Origin: a virus
Virus record (IMG/VR): IMGVR_UViG_3300027905_000020
Coordinates: 1 to 28,772 of that record
Reading direction: 5' to 3' (one strand)
DNA length: 28,772 bases
The notes beneath the pieces were generated by a model. The model saw nothing but the letters and a program-made list of their open reading frames with translations. It ran no database searches and had not been told where the DNA came from. This document shows, piece by piece, positions 8,301-15,402 of the stretch (position 1 is the first letter of the stretch; the number at the start of each line of letters is the position of its first letter). A program made the position numbers and the translations under genes.

Positions 8301-9013
8301 ATGCGTACTCGGCAACCAAGGGGTCCTATCCCCATGCCTGCGCGACCAAGAAGTCGATCGCAAACGTGAAGGGTGTCGGCGTCGTCTACGCGACGTTCGA
8401 GGGATTGGTCGCAATCTCCGGGCCGGGCAAGGAAATCATGCTCACGGAGCAGCTATTCACGAAGCGCGAGTGGCAGGCACTCAACCCCTCGAGCATGATT
8501 GCGGTCGTCAACGACAATCGGTACTTCTGCTTCTACTCCGCTAGAGGATACGCGGGAGGCTTCTACATCGACATGGACTCGCAGAGGTCCGCTGGCAAGG
8601 TAAGCCTGGGCTTCCACGCTTACACACGCTTCAACGATCCGCTATCGGACAACCTGTACCTCGTGCTGGACGAGGACTACCTGGGCCTGGACATTTCGCT
8701 CAATACGATCGTGACCTTCGACTCGGACACGCTCAACCCGTTGCCGTTCGTGTGGAAGTCCAAGCAGTTCTACGTCGATCATCCGCTCGCGTATTCGCAG
8801 TGCCGCGTTAAGTCGGACTCCTACGCGAATACCACGATCACCCTGTTCGCTGATGGGCAGGCATACGCGACTCTGCCCGTGACCTCGGGCAACGAGTTTG
8901 CAATTCCGCGACCGCCGAACGGCGTCCTGTTCCAGTACTTCGAGTTTCAGATTCAGGGAACCGATAGAGTCAATCGCGTCCAGTTCGTTGAGGACGGGCA
9001 GGAGTGGACCTAA
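5381..9013 (+). CDS. Large tail nozzle-like protein with lectin-like insertion
   Basis: A 1210-residue protein starting at GTG 5381, with GAGG at about 5373. The N-terminus (FKGEAPRLAPRSLPNQMGQNSENARLLSGDVDTW) has the signature of podophage nozzle/stabilisation proteins, the functional counterpart of T7 gp12. The family's C-terminal part is seen from about residue 905 (LPNGIYAGFFGNTICLS, DYPIVGIAAMDAAVIVCSEK, SYPHACATKKSIANV). Between them are extra segments: about 525-760 resembles a concanavalin-like beta sandwich (LVENFNNPVQWTLS ... VTMEVEFALSF ... YLDFYVGMDA), and about 765-806 a fibronectin-III-like strand set (YVYTLLNDLGEESGPSPAS). T7 gp12 is about 800 residues, so this is roughly 400 longer. 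The insertions could display surface- or glycan-binding domains on the tail. Confidence 0.78.
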   Translation: MTIDVSDFKGEAPRLAPRSLPNQMGQNSENARLLSGDVDTWYGFSESTTQPIVVDPLTIYYLAEEVWLTFNSTPNAGGNVFQKLWESNLGTPFWVPTVGDPYFNGSVSNLIPAILGNDGNVIRIIDYKTGTTNTATTGPIAGPPVGDGYIWQVDPVSGGTATSRAAGAQEAAIFGSAYFGVGAAASYPGVGNYMAQWQENDIACELANGLLVLVTWRGTEIIGGVSTSGYAGLFTINSVGTQVVVYDIIPALSGSPGYLNATFPCADGVHLIVLTGNGINAGATAWHLVACGAAGATEIATGAWSTGPEALNGDPAYVGGGSSDGPTTWSESSENTIAMLESFTATATTYYLWLVCGGARLGYCLSLTNGSNYTVIHHWDGTGTNFCMVQNQAAHGVPSSSVWADAGQCAILIGNYMAMWQRAQNGATANVITASEADIEKAAISGDVSFRTYFCGTDAPRFTDIGLASGRTAGGNPVTGSASLGAGFPGNGPFPIYSRKIGVPNPTFVPTVTPVQASAGSTISTLVENFNNPVQWTLSTATLQDSNFASTGGYPAGDALHLQSIGGEAYGYKNFAVDPTQAVTMEVEFALSFAANCYQGQGYLDFYVGMDASGQGTCIRVYINSASNAVAGSSNVLIEFCPVTGFVIGAALSTTTIASGSIPTWNGTGYYIGPFQGSLYNQAVITIGAPSAAGVSAMSITIKTVNGAGNFVTATGLTASYASCPNNGSTYGVQAFTAPGNSIPYWFSVNYDNFTIIGTTPLTAAASEATAYVYTLLNDLGEESGPSPASAVITRNLGYGVNVTLPASLSQAGVDSTYFQGGSAYIPKVQNAISFNPGGPSPGINLYRLVTSSSGGTQFLLVASDLPMGQTYLDIIADSALSEVIPSYFTLNGVIGTWDVPPTNMLGILALPNGIYAGFFGNTICLSAQGIPHAWPLIFQQTVDYPIVGIAAMDAAVIVCSEKYPYVFYGQTPDAYSATKGSYPHACATKKSIANVKGVGVVYATFEGLVAISGPGKEIMLTEQLFTKREWQALNPSSMIAVVNDNRYFCFYSARGYAGGFYIDMDSQRSAGKVSLGFHAYTRFNDPLSDNLYLVLDEDYLGLDISLNTIVTFDSDTLNPLPFVWKSKQFYVDHPLAYSQCRVKSDSYANTTITLFADGQAYATLPVTSGNEFAIPRPPNGVLFQYFEFQIQGTDRVNRVQFVEDGQEWT

Positions 9014-9973
9014 ATGGCAAGGGCCGGATTCCCCGCGGTTGCCATTCCGCCGAGTGCTGCGCGCGATGTCCAGATCGCGGTGCAGAATATCCGCGCGCGT
9101 CTCGAGGCTCTTGAGTCAAGTTATGCTCCATCGAAAACGGTAAACGCGCAGATTGCCTCGGTCTCGGCGCAGATCGGGACAAGCTCTAGTTCCTCGTCTT
9201 CGTCCGGGATAGCGGACGCCCTCAGCAATGGCATGACCTACGGACGCGAGAATGCGTCCTGGGTGCAAGTGCTGCCGCAGCCGATCGCGAGCAGCACGAA
9301 TGCTGCATACGACATCGTTTTCTACGACGGCACGAGCGCCGCGCTTATCTCCAGCGCACTGACTTTCAACCCGTCCACCGGCACTCTGCAAGTCACTGGC
9401 ACAAGCGGAACAGCACTTTACACATCTGGTGCTGCCCTTGGTGGAACGATTGGAAACACATCGTCAGTTGCTAACTTCAACTACAAGTCAGCAAACAACG
9501 ATCAGCTTCAGCTTTATGGATATAGAGCAACAACCGGAACATCGTGGACCAATGCTCAACTACGCCTTGAAAAAATCGTAGATGTCACCCACCAAGGCTA
9601 CATCTACTTTGGTGATGGTGGAGTAGGAAGCCCGGCAGGAACGGCAGGGCTTATCCTCGGTAGCACTGGCAAGGATGCGCTTTACATCAACACTACGGGT
9701 AACGTCAGCATCCCTGCACCATCGAGCGGAACAGCATTGACAGTTGATGGCAGCGCGCAGACGGGAGCGCTAACCGTTACTGGCAACGAGAATGTGACGG
9801 GAACGCTGACCGTTACGGGCGATGTGCTCGCGCCCAACATCCTGAACTTCACGGCGTCCGCGAGCGCCCCAGGAAGCCCGAACGTCGGAGACCGCTGGGT
9901 GAACACGAGCAACGGCGTTCAATATACGTGGTTTAACGACGGCAGCGGCAATCAGTGGGTCCAGTTCACGTAA
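9014..9973 (+). CDS. Tail fibre-like protein
   Basis: A 319-residue protein whose ATG directly follows the preceding stop (TAAATG), with AGGAG at 9000-9004. The N-terminal 50 residues form a helix (DVQIAVQNIRARLEALE) that may anchor it to the tail. Residues about 56-64 are a serine run. Residues 100-260 consist of beta-strand repeats typical of trimeric fibres (STGTLQVTGTSGTALYTSG, SGTALTVDGSAQTGALTVTG, NVTGTLTVTGDV). The C-terminus (GSPNVGDRWVNTSNGVQYTW) is a short motif that recurs at the ends of phage fibre proteins. Codons 130-196 are markedly AT-richer in third position than the rest. Host binding is the expected role; the receptor is unknown. Confidence 0.75.
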   Translation: MARAGFPAVAIPPSAARDVQIAVQNIRARLEALESSYAPSKTVNAQIASVSAQIGTSSSSSSSSGIADALSNGMTYGRENASWVQVLPQPIASSTNAAYDIVFYDGTSAALISSALTFNPSTGTLQVTGTSGTALYTSGAALGGTIGNTSSVANFNYKSANNDQLQLYGYRATTGTSWTNAQLRLEKIVDVTHQGYIYFGDGGVGSPAGTAGLILGSTGKDALYINTTGNVSIPAPSSGTALTVDGSAQTGALTVTGNENVTGTLTVTGDVLAPNILNFTASASAPGSPNVGDRWVNTSNGVQYTWFNDGSGNQWVQFT

Positions 9974-10888
9974 ATGGCTACGATCAACTTTCCGCTCAGT
10001 CCGGTCCTCAACCAGCAATATGCCTTCGGGAACTTTGCGTGGTTTTGGGATGGTAACGGCTGGCAGCTTGTCGGCGGCAAGCCTGGTGGTAGCACGGCGT
10101 TCGTGCCAATCCCACCGCACGTTTTTCATGATGTCGCTTTACCCAATCGAGCCGAAACTTTCGTTGGCGAATACATGCCGGTGTTGCTGCTGACGACCAA
10201 TCAGAACAATGTCAATGTCTTCACGGCGGTCGGCTCCCCGTCCGGTGTCGTGAATGTGCTGGTTGTCATTCCAAGCGGCGTCACAATCGGAAGCGCCACC
10301 CCAGGAACCGGGGCAGCGAACGCAGCGCTCCAAACTGGTACCGGATGGGCCGCAGGGTCCAGCATTACGCTGACGGGGGCCGGGACGATTCTTGGAGCCC
10401 CGGGCCTTGGAGGCTCGGGTGCGAATACGGGTGCGGCTGGGAATCCTGGTGGCGCTGGGGGCGATGCTCTCTATATGAGCATCCCGGTAACAATTCAATA
10501 CTTCATAGGTACAATAGCGGGAGGCGCAGGCGGCGGCGGTCAGGGCGGCGGCGGAACAGCGAATGCCGGCGGAGTAGGTGGTGCAGGTGCGGCATCGGTT
10601 GCGGCCAACGGCACGGCAGGAACGGCTGGGGCTGGCACGAGTCCAGGTGGGGCGGGCTCCGCGGGTACTGCGCACGCAACCGCTGGCGGCAACGGCGGCA
10701 ACGCAACAGGCACCGGCTCGGGCGGTGGCGGCGGTGGCGGCGGCGTAGGCTTCCCTGGTGGAACTGGTGGGACCGGAGACTCGGGCGCGCATGCGGCCGG
10801 CGCGGCGGGTAATGCGGGTAATGCGATCCGCAAGAATGGAAATACGCTGACTGGCAGCGCGACGACAATATACGGGACGGTAAGCTGA
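9974..10888 (+). CDS. Glycine-rich tail tip or fibre protein
   Basis: A 304-residue protein starting at ATG 9974, right after the previous TAA. Residues 1-35 repeat the short fibre-end motif (QYAFGNFAWFWDGNGWQLVGG). Residues about 85-130 are beta-rich. From about 134 to 290 the protein is dominated by Gly and Ala, with strings such as GGAGGGGQGGGGT and GSGGGGGGGGVGFPGG, interrupted by DALYMSIPVTIQYFIGTIAGG. This is the layout of glycine-rich fibre domains, in which polyglycine-II helices pack into a sandwich and exposed loops bind receptors, as in the S16 gp38 adhesin. The end (RKNGNTLTGSATTIYGTVS) is also typical of such domains. Receptor binding is inferred. Confidence 0.72.
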   Translation: MATINFPLSPVLNQQYAFGNFAWFWDGNGWQLVGGKPGGSTAFVPIPPHVFHDVALPNRAETFVGEYMPVLLLTTNQNNVNVFTAVGSPSGVVNVLVVIPSGVTIGSATPGTGAANAALQTGTGWAAGSSITLTGAGTILGAPGLGGSGANTGAAGNPGGAGGDALYMSIPVTIQYFIGTIAGGAGGGGQGGGGTANAGGVGGAGAASVAANGTAGTAGAGTSPGGAGSAGTAHATAGGNGGNATGTGSGGGGGGGGVGFPGGTGGTGDSGAHAAGAAGNAGNAIRKNGNTLTGSATTIYGTVS

Positions 10889-11940
10889 TGGCTTCGACAC
10901 TCACATGGAACACCGCGGTTGGGGCCACTTCGGCGGCGGCGACGGCGGTTCAATTCTTCACGGACTTGAATACGCTCGTTAACGCGCAGGCAGGCAACTC
11001 TGCTTTCGCGTGGCAGGTTGGTACTCTAAATACGAGCAACACGGGCGCGAATCCGACCTACATTACCCTCGTCCAGAAGTCCACGATCGCCGCCTCTGGA
11101 GGGATCGCGGCCAATCCAGGTCCCGTAATCCTGATCTGTAACTACGCCTCGGGTCCAAGTTTCTATAACACGAACACGATGGATGCTGTTCCATCGGCTA
11201 GCCAGTTGCAGGTCTCGTACTTCCCGAGCGCGACAACTGTCACCCCGGCGGCTGGTGCGCTCAATGTCACTGGCTCTACGCAGGCCATTACTACGATGGG
11301 CAATGACACGAACTGCGTCAAGATGACAAACATGGTAACGGGGATCGCGACCGTCTACACCGTAGGGTATCAGCTTTCTTACGCGGACTCGGCGGATTGT
11401 GTTTATATTTGCATGGGGCCGACAGCTTCATCTTGGGGTGGGCAGTACGCTTTCATGGCAGGACTCGGGATAGTGGACTATTCCGGTAACGTCTATGGTT
11501 GCTGCGTGCATTTCAATAGCACTCCTGCGGTCAATTCGACAGGCATCATTACGATATGGACGGCATCTGGCACTGCAACGGAATCGGCGGCAGCGTCCGG
11601 TCGCGTGTTGCGCACAAACTACGGGGCTGCGAATCGTACCTATTACGATGCGTTCGTTGTGCCGGGCTGGGCCGCGCAAACCGCCGGTGTTACGGCAGAC
11701 ATCCTGCAAAACAACACGAATGGATACGCATACTTCGCTCCGATACAGTTGATGGGTAACGCGAAGGGGGAAGGTGTGGTGCTCAAGCTGCGGCAGATTG
11801 GTTTTGGTCCGCAGACCGTTGTTAATTACACGAACTACTACACTACTGGACCAGTCGTCGCTGCCTCGCAACTCGTGGCCTGCACCGGAGGAACTGCAAC
11901 TGCTTCCGTTATTCCTTGGCTAACGGACTTCCAACTATGA
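10888..11940 (+). CDS. Virion protein of unknown role, tail-fibre cluster
   Basis: A 350-residue protein whose ATG overlaps the previous stop by one base (TGATG). It is rich in Thr, Ala, Ser, Asn and Tyr, predicted beta-strand throughout, with an N-terminal helix (AAATAVQFFTDLNTLVNAQAG). Features include PGPVILICNYASGPSFYNTN, SADCVYICMGPTASSWGGQY and RTYYDAFVVPGWAAQTAG; there is no signal peptide or transmembrane segment. The position after two fibre-like proteins and a composition like theirs make a tail-associated or receptor-binding structural protein likely. I recognise no named family. Confidence 0.65.
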   Translation: MASTLTWNTAVGATSAAATAVQFFTDLNTLVNAQAGNSAFAWQVGTLNTSNTGANPTYITLVQKSTIAASGGIAANPGPVILICNYASGPSFYNTNTMDAVPSASQLQVSYFPSATTVTPAAGALNVTGSTQAITTMGNDTNCVKMTNMVTGIATVYTVGYQLSYADSADCVYICMGPTASSWGGQYAFMAGLGIVDYSGNVYGCCVHFNSTPAVNSTGIITIWTASGTATESAAASGRVLRTNYGAANRTYYDAFVVPGWAAQTAGVTADILQNNTNGYAYFAPIQLMGNAKGEGVVLKLRQIGFGPQTVVNYTNYYTTGPVVAASQLVACTGGTATASVIPWLTDFQL

Positions 11941-12119
11941 TCCTTCACGAACTATCCGACTTGCAGATCCAGGGGCACCTTAACCTGGCCCGACGCTCGT
12001 GCGAGAACATGCGCTGGGACCCGTTCCTGTGCCGGGACGTGCGCAAGGAAATCACCTACCTGGAGGACGAGCTAAAGCGCCGGCACCCGGGTATTCCCTT
12101 CCCGACCGTGTGGCCGTGA
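11937..12119 (+). CDS. Small hydrophilic protein of unknown function
   Basis: A 60-residue protein. ATG 11937 overlaps the preceding TGA (ATGA); an upstream in-frame TTG at 11916 is less likely. The sequence is helical and charged (LHELSDLQIQGHLNLARRSC, then VRKEITYLEDELKRRHPGI), compatible with a short coiled coil. It is coupled to the fibre cluster and precedes the ejection-protein genes. Role unknown. Confidence 0.6.
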   Translation: MILHELSDLQIQGHLNLARRSCENMRWDPFLCRDVRKEITYLEDELKRRHPGIPFPTVWP

Positions 12120-12144
12120 CGGCGTTTGCTGGCTCTGGTATCAT
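12116..12144 (+). promoter_or_regulatory. Candidate promoter before the ejection-protein block
   Basis: GTGACG (12116-12121) and TATCAT (12139-12144) are spaced by 17 bases. The first matches TTGACA at four of six positions and the second TATAAT at five of six. The site begins the 114-base gap between the fibre block and the gene at 12234, the longest gap in this part of the window. This is a sequence match only. Confidence 0.35.
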
Positions 12145-12153
12145 CCCGGAACG

Positions 12154-12261
12154 GTGAGTGCTTACTACCGTCTAGGTCCGATTCCGCTCGCCTGGCGAGT
12201 AATCGGTGGCGTCTCTAGCCCCGAGGTCATCGAGTGGGATTCTTCAGCGGAAGCACGGTAG
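12154..12261 (+). CDS. Possible 35-residue ORF in the 12120-12233 gap
   Basis: GTG 12154 to TAG 12259-12261 is open for 35 residues beginning MSAYYRLGPIPLAWRVIGG. It overlaps the start of the next gene by 28 bases and has only a weak GGA upstream. Third positions are about half GC, below the local norm, so it may be chance. Otherwise the gap holds the candidate promoter and nothing else I can see. Confidence 0.25.
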   Translation: MSAYYRLGPIPLAWRVIGGVSSPEVIEWDSSAEAR

Positions 12262-12944
12262 GGCCGACCCCGGCGGAACAGCAGCTAGATGCTGCGTTCC
12301 AGCAGTCGTATCAGGTCTACCAGTCTACCTACCTGCCCGTCCAGCAGCACTTGACGAGCGTTCTCACGTCCATGAACCAACCGAACTCCTGGGAGCGTCA
12401 GGAGGCCGAGGGCAAGGGCAACGCCGACGTAGCTGACGCCTTCGCGCGGTCGGACGCGCAGCAGACGGCGAACGAAATGGACCGCGGGATCAACCCGAAC
12501 TCCGCGGCCTTCAAGCTCGGAGCGACCGGCTCCGCGGTGGCGGAAGCGAACCAGAAGGGAACGGCGATCAATGCCGGCAACGAGGCGATCGACAAAGCCT
12601 ACCTGTCCGGCCTGTCCAGCATCGCGGCGGCTGGCTCGAGTCTTGCCCAAACGGCCGGTGGCGCGCTCGGAGCGGCCGGAGAGGTTGGGAGCCGGGAAGC
12701 GATCACGAACGCCAACGAGTCGAACACGGTCAACGCGGCAACCATGAGCGCGGTCGGGCTAGGGCTTGGCGCGGCCGGCATGGCGGAGTTCAGAACTCCA
12801 CCCGCTCCACCCGATCCTGGCGGCGGTGCGGGCATTAACGTGGACACTAATAGTCTCTATACCCAAACGATGCAGAACGTTCCTGGCCTTGCGCAGTTTT
12901 GGGATCCCACAAATTCATCCTTCTTGGGGGTCCTCAAGCAATGA
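12234..12944 (+). CDS. Internal virion (ejection) protein, small paralogue A
   Basis: A 236-residue protein starting at GTG 12234, eight bases after GAGG. Residues 13-48 are helical with YLP at 33-35; EMDRGINPNSAAF (residues 81-93) is followed by long Ala/Gly helices (AVAEANQKGTAINAGNEA onward), and an Ala/Gly-rich hydrophobic stretch lies about 125-180. The R-GI-P-S motif and the helical Ala-rich body are typical of podophage internal proteins ejected with the DNA. The C-terminus (TPPAPPDPGGGAGINVD) is flexible. The next gene appears to be a shorter paralogue. Injection role is inferred from pattern and from lying just before the giant internal proteins. Confidence 0.65.
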   Translation: MGFFSGSTVGPTPAEQQLDAAFQQSYQVYQSTYLPVQQHLTSVLTSMNQPNSWERQEAEGKGNADVADAFARSDAQQTANEMDRGINPNSAAFKLGATGSAVAEANQKGTAINAGNEAIDKAYLSGLSSIAAAGSSLAQTAGGALGAAGEVGSREAITNANESNTVNAATMSAVGLGLGAAGMAEFRTPPAPPDPGGGAGINVDTNSLYTQTMQNVPGLAQFWDPTNSSFLGVLKQ

Positions 12945-13342
12945 GCATCTTCGGAGGCCCCTCGCCCCCTCCTGATCCGGCCGCGCAGGCCGCATCCAGC
13001 GTCGCCGCGTCGCAGTGGCAGGACTACATGCAGCAGTACCTCCCGCAAACGCAAACGCTGATGAACTACGCGACCAGCAACACGCCGATCCAGCAGGCTA
13101 TGCAGACGGCGCAGACCAATGAGGCCGGCGCACAGACGCAGGCGGCAGGGATTTCCGGTCGCCAGCTTGCGAATGCTGACGTGATGTTGACGCCGCAGGA
13201 GAAGCAGGCGCAGGCGCAGCAGACCTCCCTTGGAAACGCAGCCGGGATGGTTGGAGCGATCAACACGGCGAAGGATACGACCTTCGCGAATCAAATGGGC
13301 ATCATGGGTACGCCGATGTCCGGCATCACGGGGAGCGCATAA
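12941..13342 (+). CDS. Internal virion (ejection) protein, small paralogue B
   Basis: A 133-residue protein; ATG 12941 overlaps the previous TGA (ATGA). An in-frame start at 12899 would add 14 residues read inside the previous gene and is less likely. After a proline-rich start (FGGPSPPPDPAAQ) it carries YLP at 33-35, the same position as in the preceding protein, followed by Gln/Ala-rich helices (TPIQQAMQTAQTNEAGAQTQ) and an NAAGMVGAINTAKDTTFANQ segment. It lacks the long C-terminal part of its neighbour. It is likely a component of the ejected DNA-delivery apparatus. Confidence 0.62.
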   Translation: MSIFGGPSPPPDPAAQAASSVAASQWQDYMQQYLPQTQTLMNYATSNTPIQQAMQTAQTNEAGAQTQAAGISGRQLANADVMLTPQEKQAQAQQTSLGNAAGMVGAINTAKDTTFANQMGIMGTPMSGITGSA

Positions 13343-13629
13343 TGGCCGGCTTGGACATGACGGACCCGACACTTCGCCAAGGCGGCGGCGGGCTCGGGCT
13401 CGGGGATGCAGAGGCTCGTACCGCAGACACTATGGGAGAGGCTGCGGCCTACTCCGAGTCGGCGCGGAACCAATACAATGCCCACGTCGGCGCGCAGAAT
13501 GCGATCGGCATTCAGAGGCTCGCAGGGGTGGCCGGAGCGGTAGCCGGGACGGCCATCGGTGGCCCGGTGGGAGGCGCGCTCGGCGGATCTCTCGCGAGCC
13601 TTGCGGCCGGCGCGTTCAAGAACGGGTAA
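13342..13629 (+). CDS. Small glycine-zipper internal virion protein
   Basis: A 95-residue protein, ATG 13342 overlapping the previous TAA by one base and preceded by GGGGAG at 13330-13335. Residues 1-57 are polar; residues about 59-91 form a hydrophobic Gly/Ala segment (LAGVAGAVAGTAIGGPVGGA, then SLASLAAGAF) with repeated GxxxG spacing. Glycine-zipper segments insert into membranes or pack tightly as helices, which would suit a protein that helps open the cell envelope during genome entry. The function is inferred from composition and from its place among ejection proteins. Confidence 0.62.
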   Translation: MAGLDMTDPTLRQGGGGLGLGDAEARTADTMGEAAAYSESARNQYNAHVGAQNAIGIQRLAGVAGAVAGTAIGGPVGGALGGSLASLAAGAFKNG

Positions 13630-13638
13630 GGGAAAATC

Positions 13639-15402
13639 ATGTATGGAATGAACGGCAATTTCGGCGGAATGCCCTACCAGTCCCCAGCGGCTTCGCTCAC
13701 TGGCGGGATCGAGGCCGGCATTGGCATCGTGCAGAACCAGCAAGCCCTGGAGCAGCGCACTGCGCAGGCAGCGCAGGATCGGCAGGACCGGCTTGACCAG
13801 CAGCAGACTGTGAACCAGCAAAGGGACACTGAGTTGCGGATGCAGCAGGCGCGGGATGATATGACAAACCGTCGCTTGGATGATGCCGAGCAAAAAAGCA
13901 ACATCCAAGAAGCGCAGGCAGGGCTAGATGGAGAGGTCGCGCAACTGCGTCAAGTTAGTCAACAGCGCCTAGCCGAAGCCGGTAACGATCCAAAAAAGAT
14001 CGACCCGGATGCCTTTGCCGGAGATCAAGCCAAATGGGCCGACATCAACAGGCGTCAGACGGCAATCAACCAGGCGCGTGGCGGGGCTTTTTTGAACGGT
14101 CAAATGCAGATCGCTAACCAAACGGTCAAGCAGATGTCCACGGACCCAACGTACCTCGATAACCCTGCCAATGCGGATAGCATCGCGCACGCGATTACGC
14201 TCACGACGCACATGGATGGTGCGAACTTCCTGCGCGGCCCTAACGGGCAGTCGAACTTTGAAGCGCAGCAGGACGATTTCAACAAAGCGTTCAGCACTCA
14301 GGACCTACCGCTGCTGGGCAAAGTCATGGGGACCATTTTCAAGCCGCAACTGGAGGCAGGCAGGCTCGGGATGTATGACCCGCTGGGCGGGCTCGTCAAC
14401 GATGTTAGCCTGCACGGCACGCAACCGCTCGTGCCATCACCGCATGGTCAGTCCATGATGCCGGTGCTATCGGTCACTGGCACGCACCCGGACGGCTCTG
14501 TGAGCACGCAGCCGGCGGCATTCCCTGCCGCGGCCGGATTCGCGCATGATGACAACCAAGAAGGACATACGATCACCCCCGGCGACCTCGCGGCCCACAT
14601 GGGAAATCTTGGGATTGTCCAGGCGATCGTGAACTCGCACCCTGGCGTGCAGGCTGCTCTGCGCGCGAGCGCGGCCAACCCGAATCCGATCACGCAAGAC
14701 GCGGCGGCTTTCTACACGATGCTCGGCGCCAAGGCGGATCACTCGACGCTCGAAAAGATCGGGGAGAGCGAGCGCCTTGTCTCGATCCCTCGGGATGCGC
14801 AAGGAAACCCAACCGGCCCTCCTGTAGAAGTCCTCGCGCCTACTCCGCTCGCGCAGCGCAAGGAAAACGCTGCTCTCTTGGAGTTTAAAGCCGGGCAGTC
14901 TCTTGTCGGACAACCGCATCTACGCCCCGATGAGGAAGGGCCGGGCAACTATACGCAGGCCGAAGTGAACGGCATTCAATCACACATCCTGCCTCGCGCC
15001 AAGGCGCCGACTGCTTCTGCCGCGCGCCTGAGCGGAGAGGATGCGGCTGCACAAGTCGCAACGCAGCAAGGCGTGCACTTCGACGCGCAGAGCGGAGCGT
15101 GGCGACACGACGCGGACGGCAAGCAGTTGAGCCAAACCGAGGCAGGCGCTCTACAGCACCAGATCGACGCGGCAAAGGCGGCCTCGCATCAGCAGGCAGG
15201 ACTAGGACCAGTGGCCGGCAAACAGGCCGTAACAACGGTTCCTACTGACCATCCTCCAGGTTCGGTGGGTGCTCAGTACCAGGTATATCCCGCCAACCCT
15301 GCTGATCGAGTCATCGGCCAGCAGTATCGCAATCAAGGCGGCGGCGTAGCGACCTGGACGAAGACTGGATGGGTTCAAAATGCCGCCCCAGCCGCTCACT
15401 GA
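13639..15402 (+). CDS. Internal virion (ejection) protein with coiled-coil N-terminus
   Basis: A 587-residue protein after AAGGGA. Residues about 30-115 are a Gln/Arg/Asp-rich coiled coil (LEQRTAQAAQDRQDRLDQQQ onward). The middle (about 150-400) is mixed helical with DPTYLDNPANADSIAHAITL, FEAQQDDFNKAFSTQDLPL and TPGDLAAHMGNLGIVQAIV. The C-terminal 150 residues are Ala/Gln-rich and end in a short beta motif (QYRNQGGGVATWTKTGWVQN). The ORF overlaps the giant downstream gene by 23 bases, implying coupled expression. Such proteins in podophages form part of the internal core and translocate DNA. No enzymatic motif is visible. Confidence 0.68.
   Translation: MYGMNGNFGGMPYQSPAASLTGGIEAGIGIVQNQQALEQRTAQAAQDRQDRLDQQQTVNQQRDTELRMQQARDDMTNRRLDDAEQKSNIQEAQAGLDGEVAQLRQVSQQRLAEAGNDPKKIDPDAFAGDQAKWADINRRQTAINQARGGAFLNGQMQIANQTVKQMSTDPTYLDNPANADSIAHAITLTTHMDGANFLRGPNGQSNFEAQQDDFNKAFSTQDLPLLGKVMGTIFKPQLEAGRLGMYDPLGGLVNDVSLHGTQPLVPSPHGQSMMPVLSVTGTHPDGSVSTQPAAFPAAAGFAHDDNQEGHTITPGDLAAHMGNLGIVQAIVNSHPGVQAALRASAANPNPITQDAAAFYTMLGAKADHSTLEKIGESERLVSIPRDAQGNPTGPPVEVLAPTPLAQRKENAALLEFKAGQSLVGQPHLRPDEEGPGNYTQAEVNGIQSHILPRAKAPTASAARLSGEDAAAQVATQQGVHFDAQSGAWRHDADGKQLSQTEAGALQHQIDAAKAASHQQAGLGPVAGKQAVTTVPTDHPPGSVGAQYQVYPANPADRVIGQQYRNQGGGVATWTKTGWVQNAAPAAH

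Noticed and set aside
10520-10780. Dense GGC/GGT repeats that resemble a DNA repeat array
   Set aside because: They are codons of the glycine-rich protein in one continuous frame and not a CRISPR array or tandem satellite; there are no regular spacers.
9014-11940. A possible diversity-generating retroelement linked to the fibre genes
   Set aside because: No reverse transcriptase is encoded in the window, and I saw no near-duplicate template/variable repeat pair with adenine-specific differences. One could lie outside the window.
12899-12940. Longer N-terminus for the second small ejection protein
   Set aside because: The ATG at 12941 overlaps the previous stop in the ATGA pattern used throughout, and the extra 14 residues are read inside the preceding gene.
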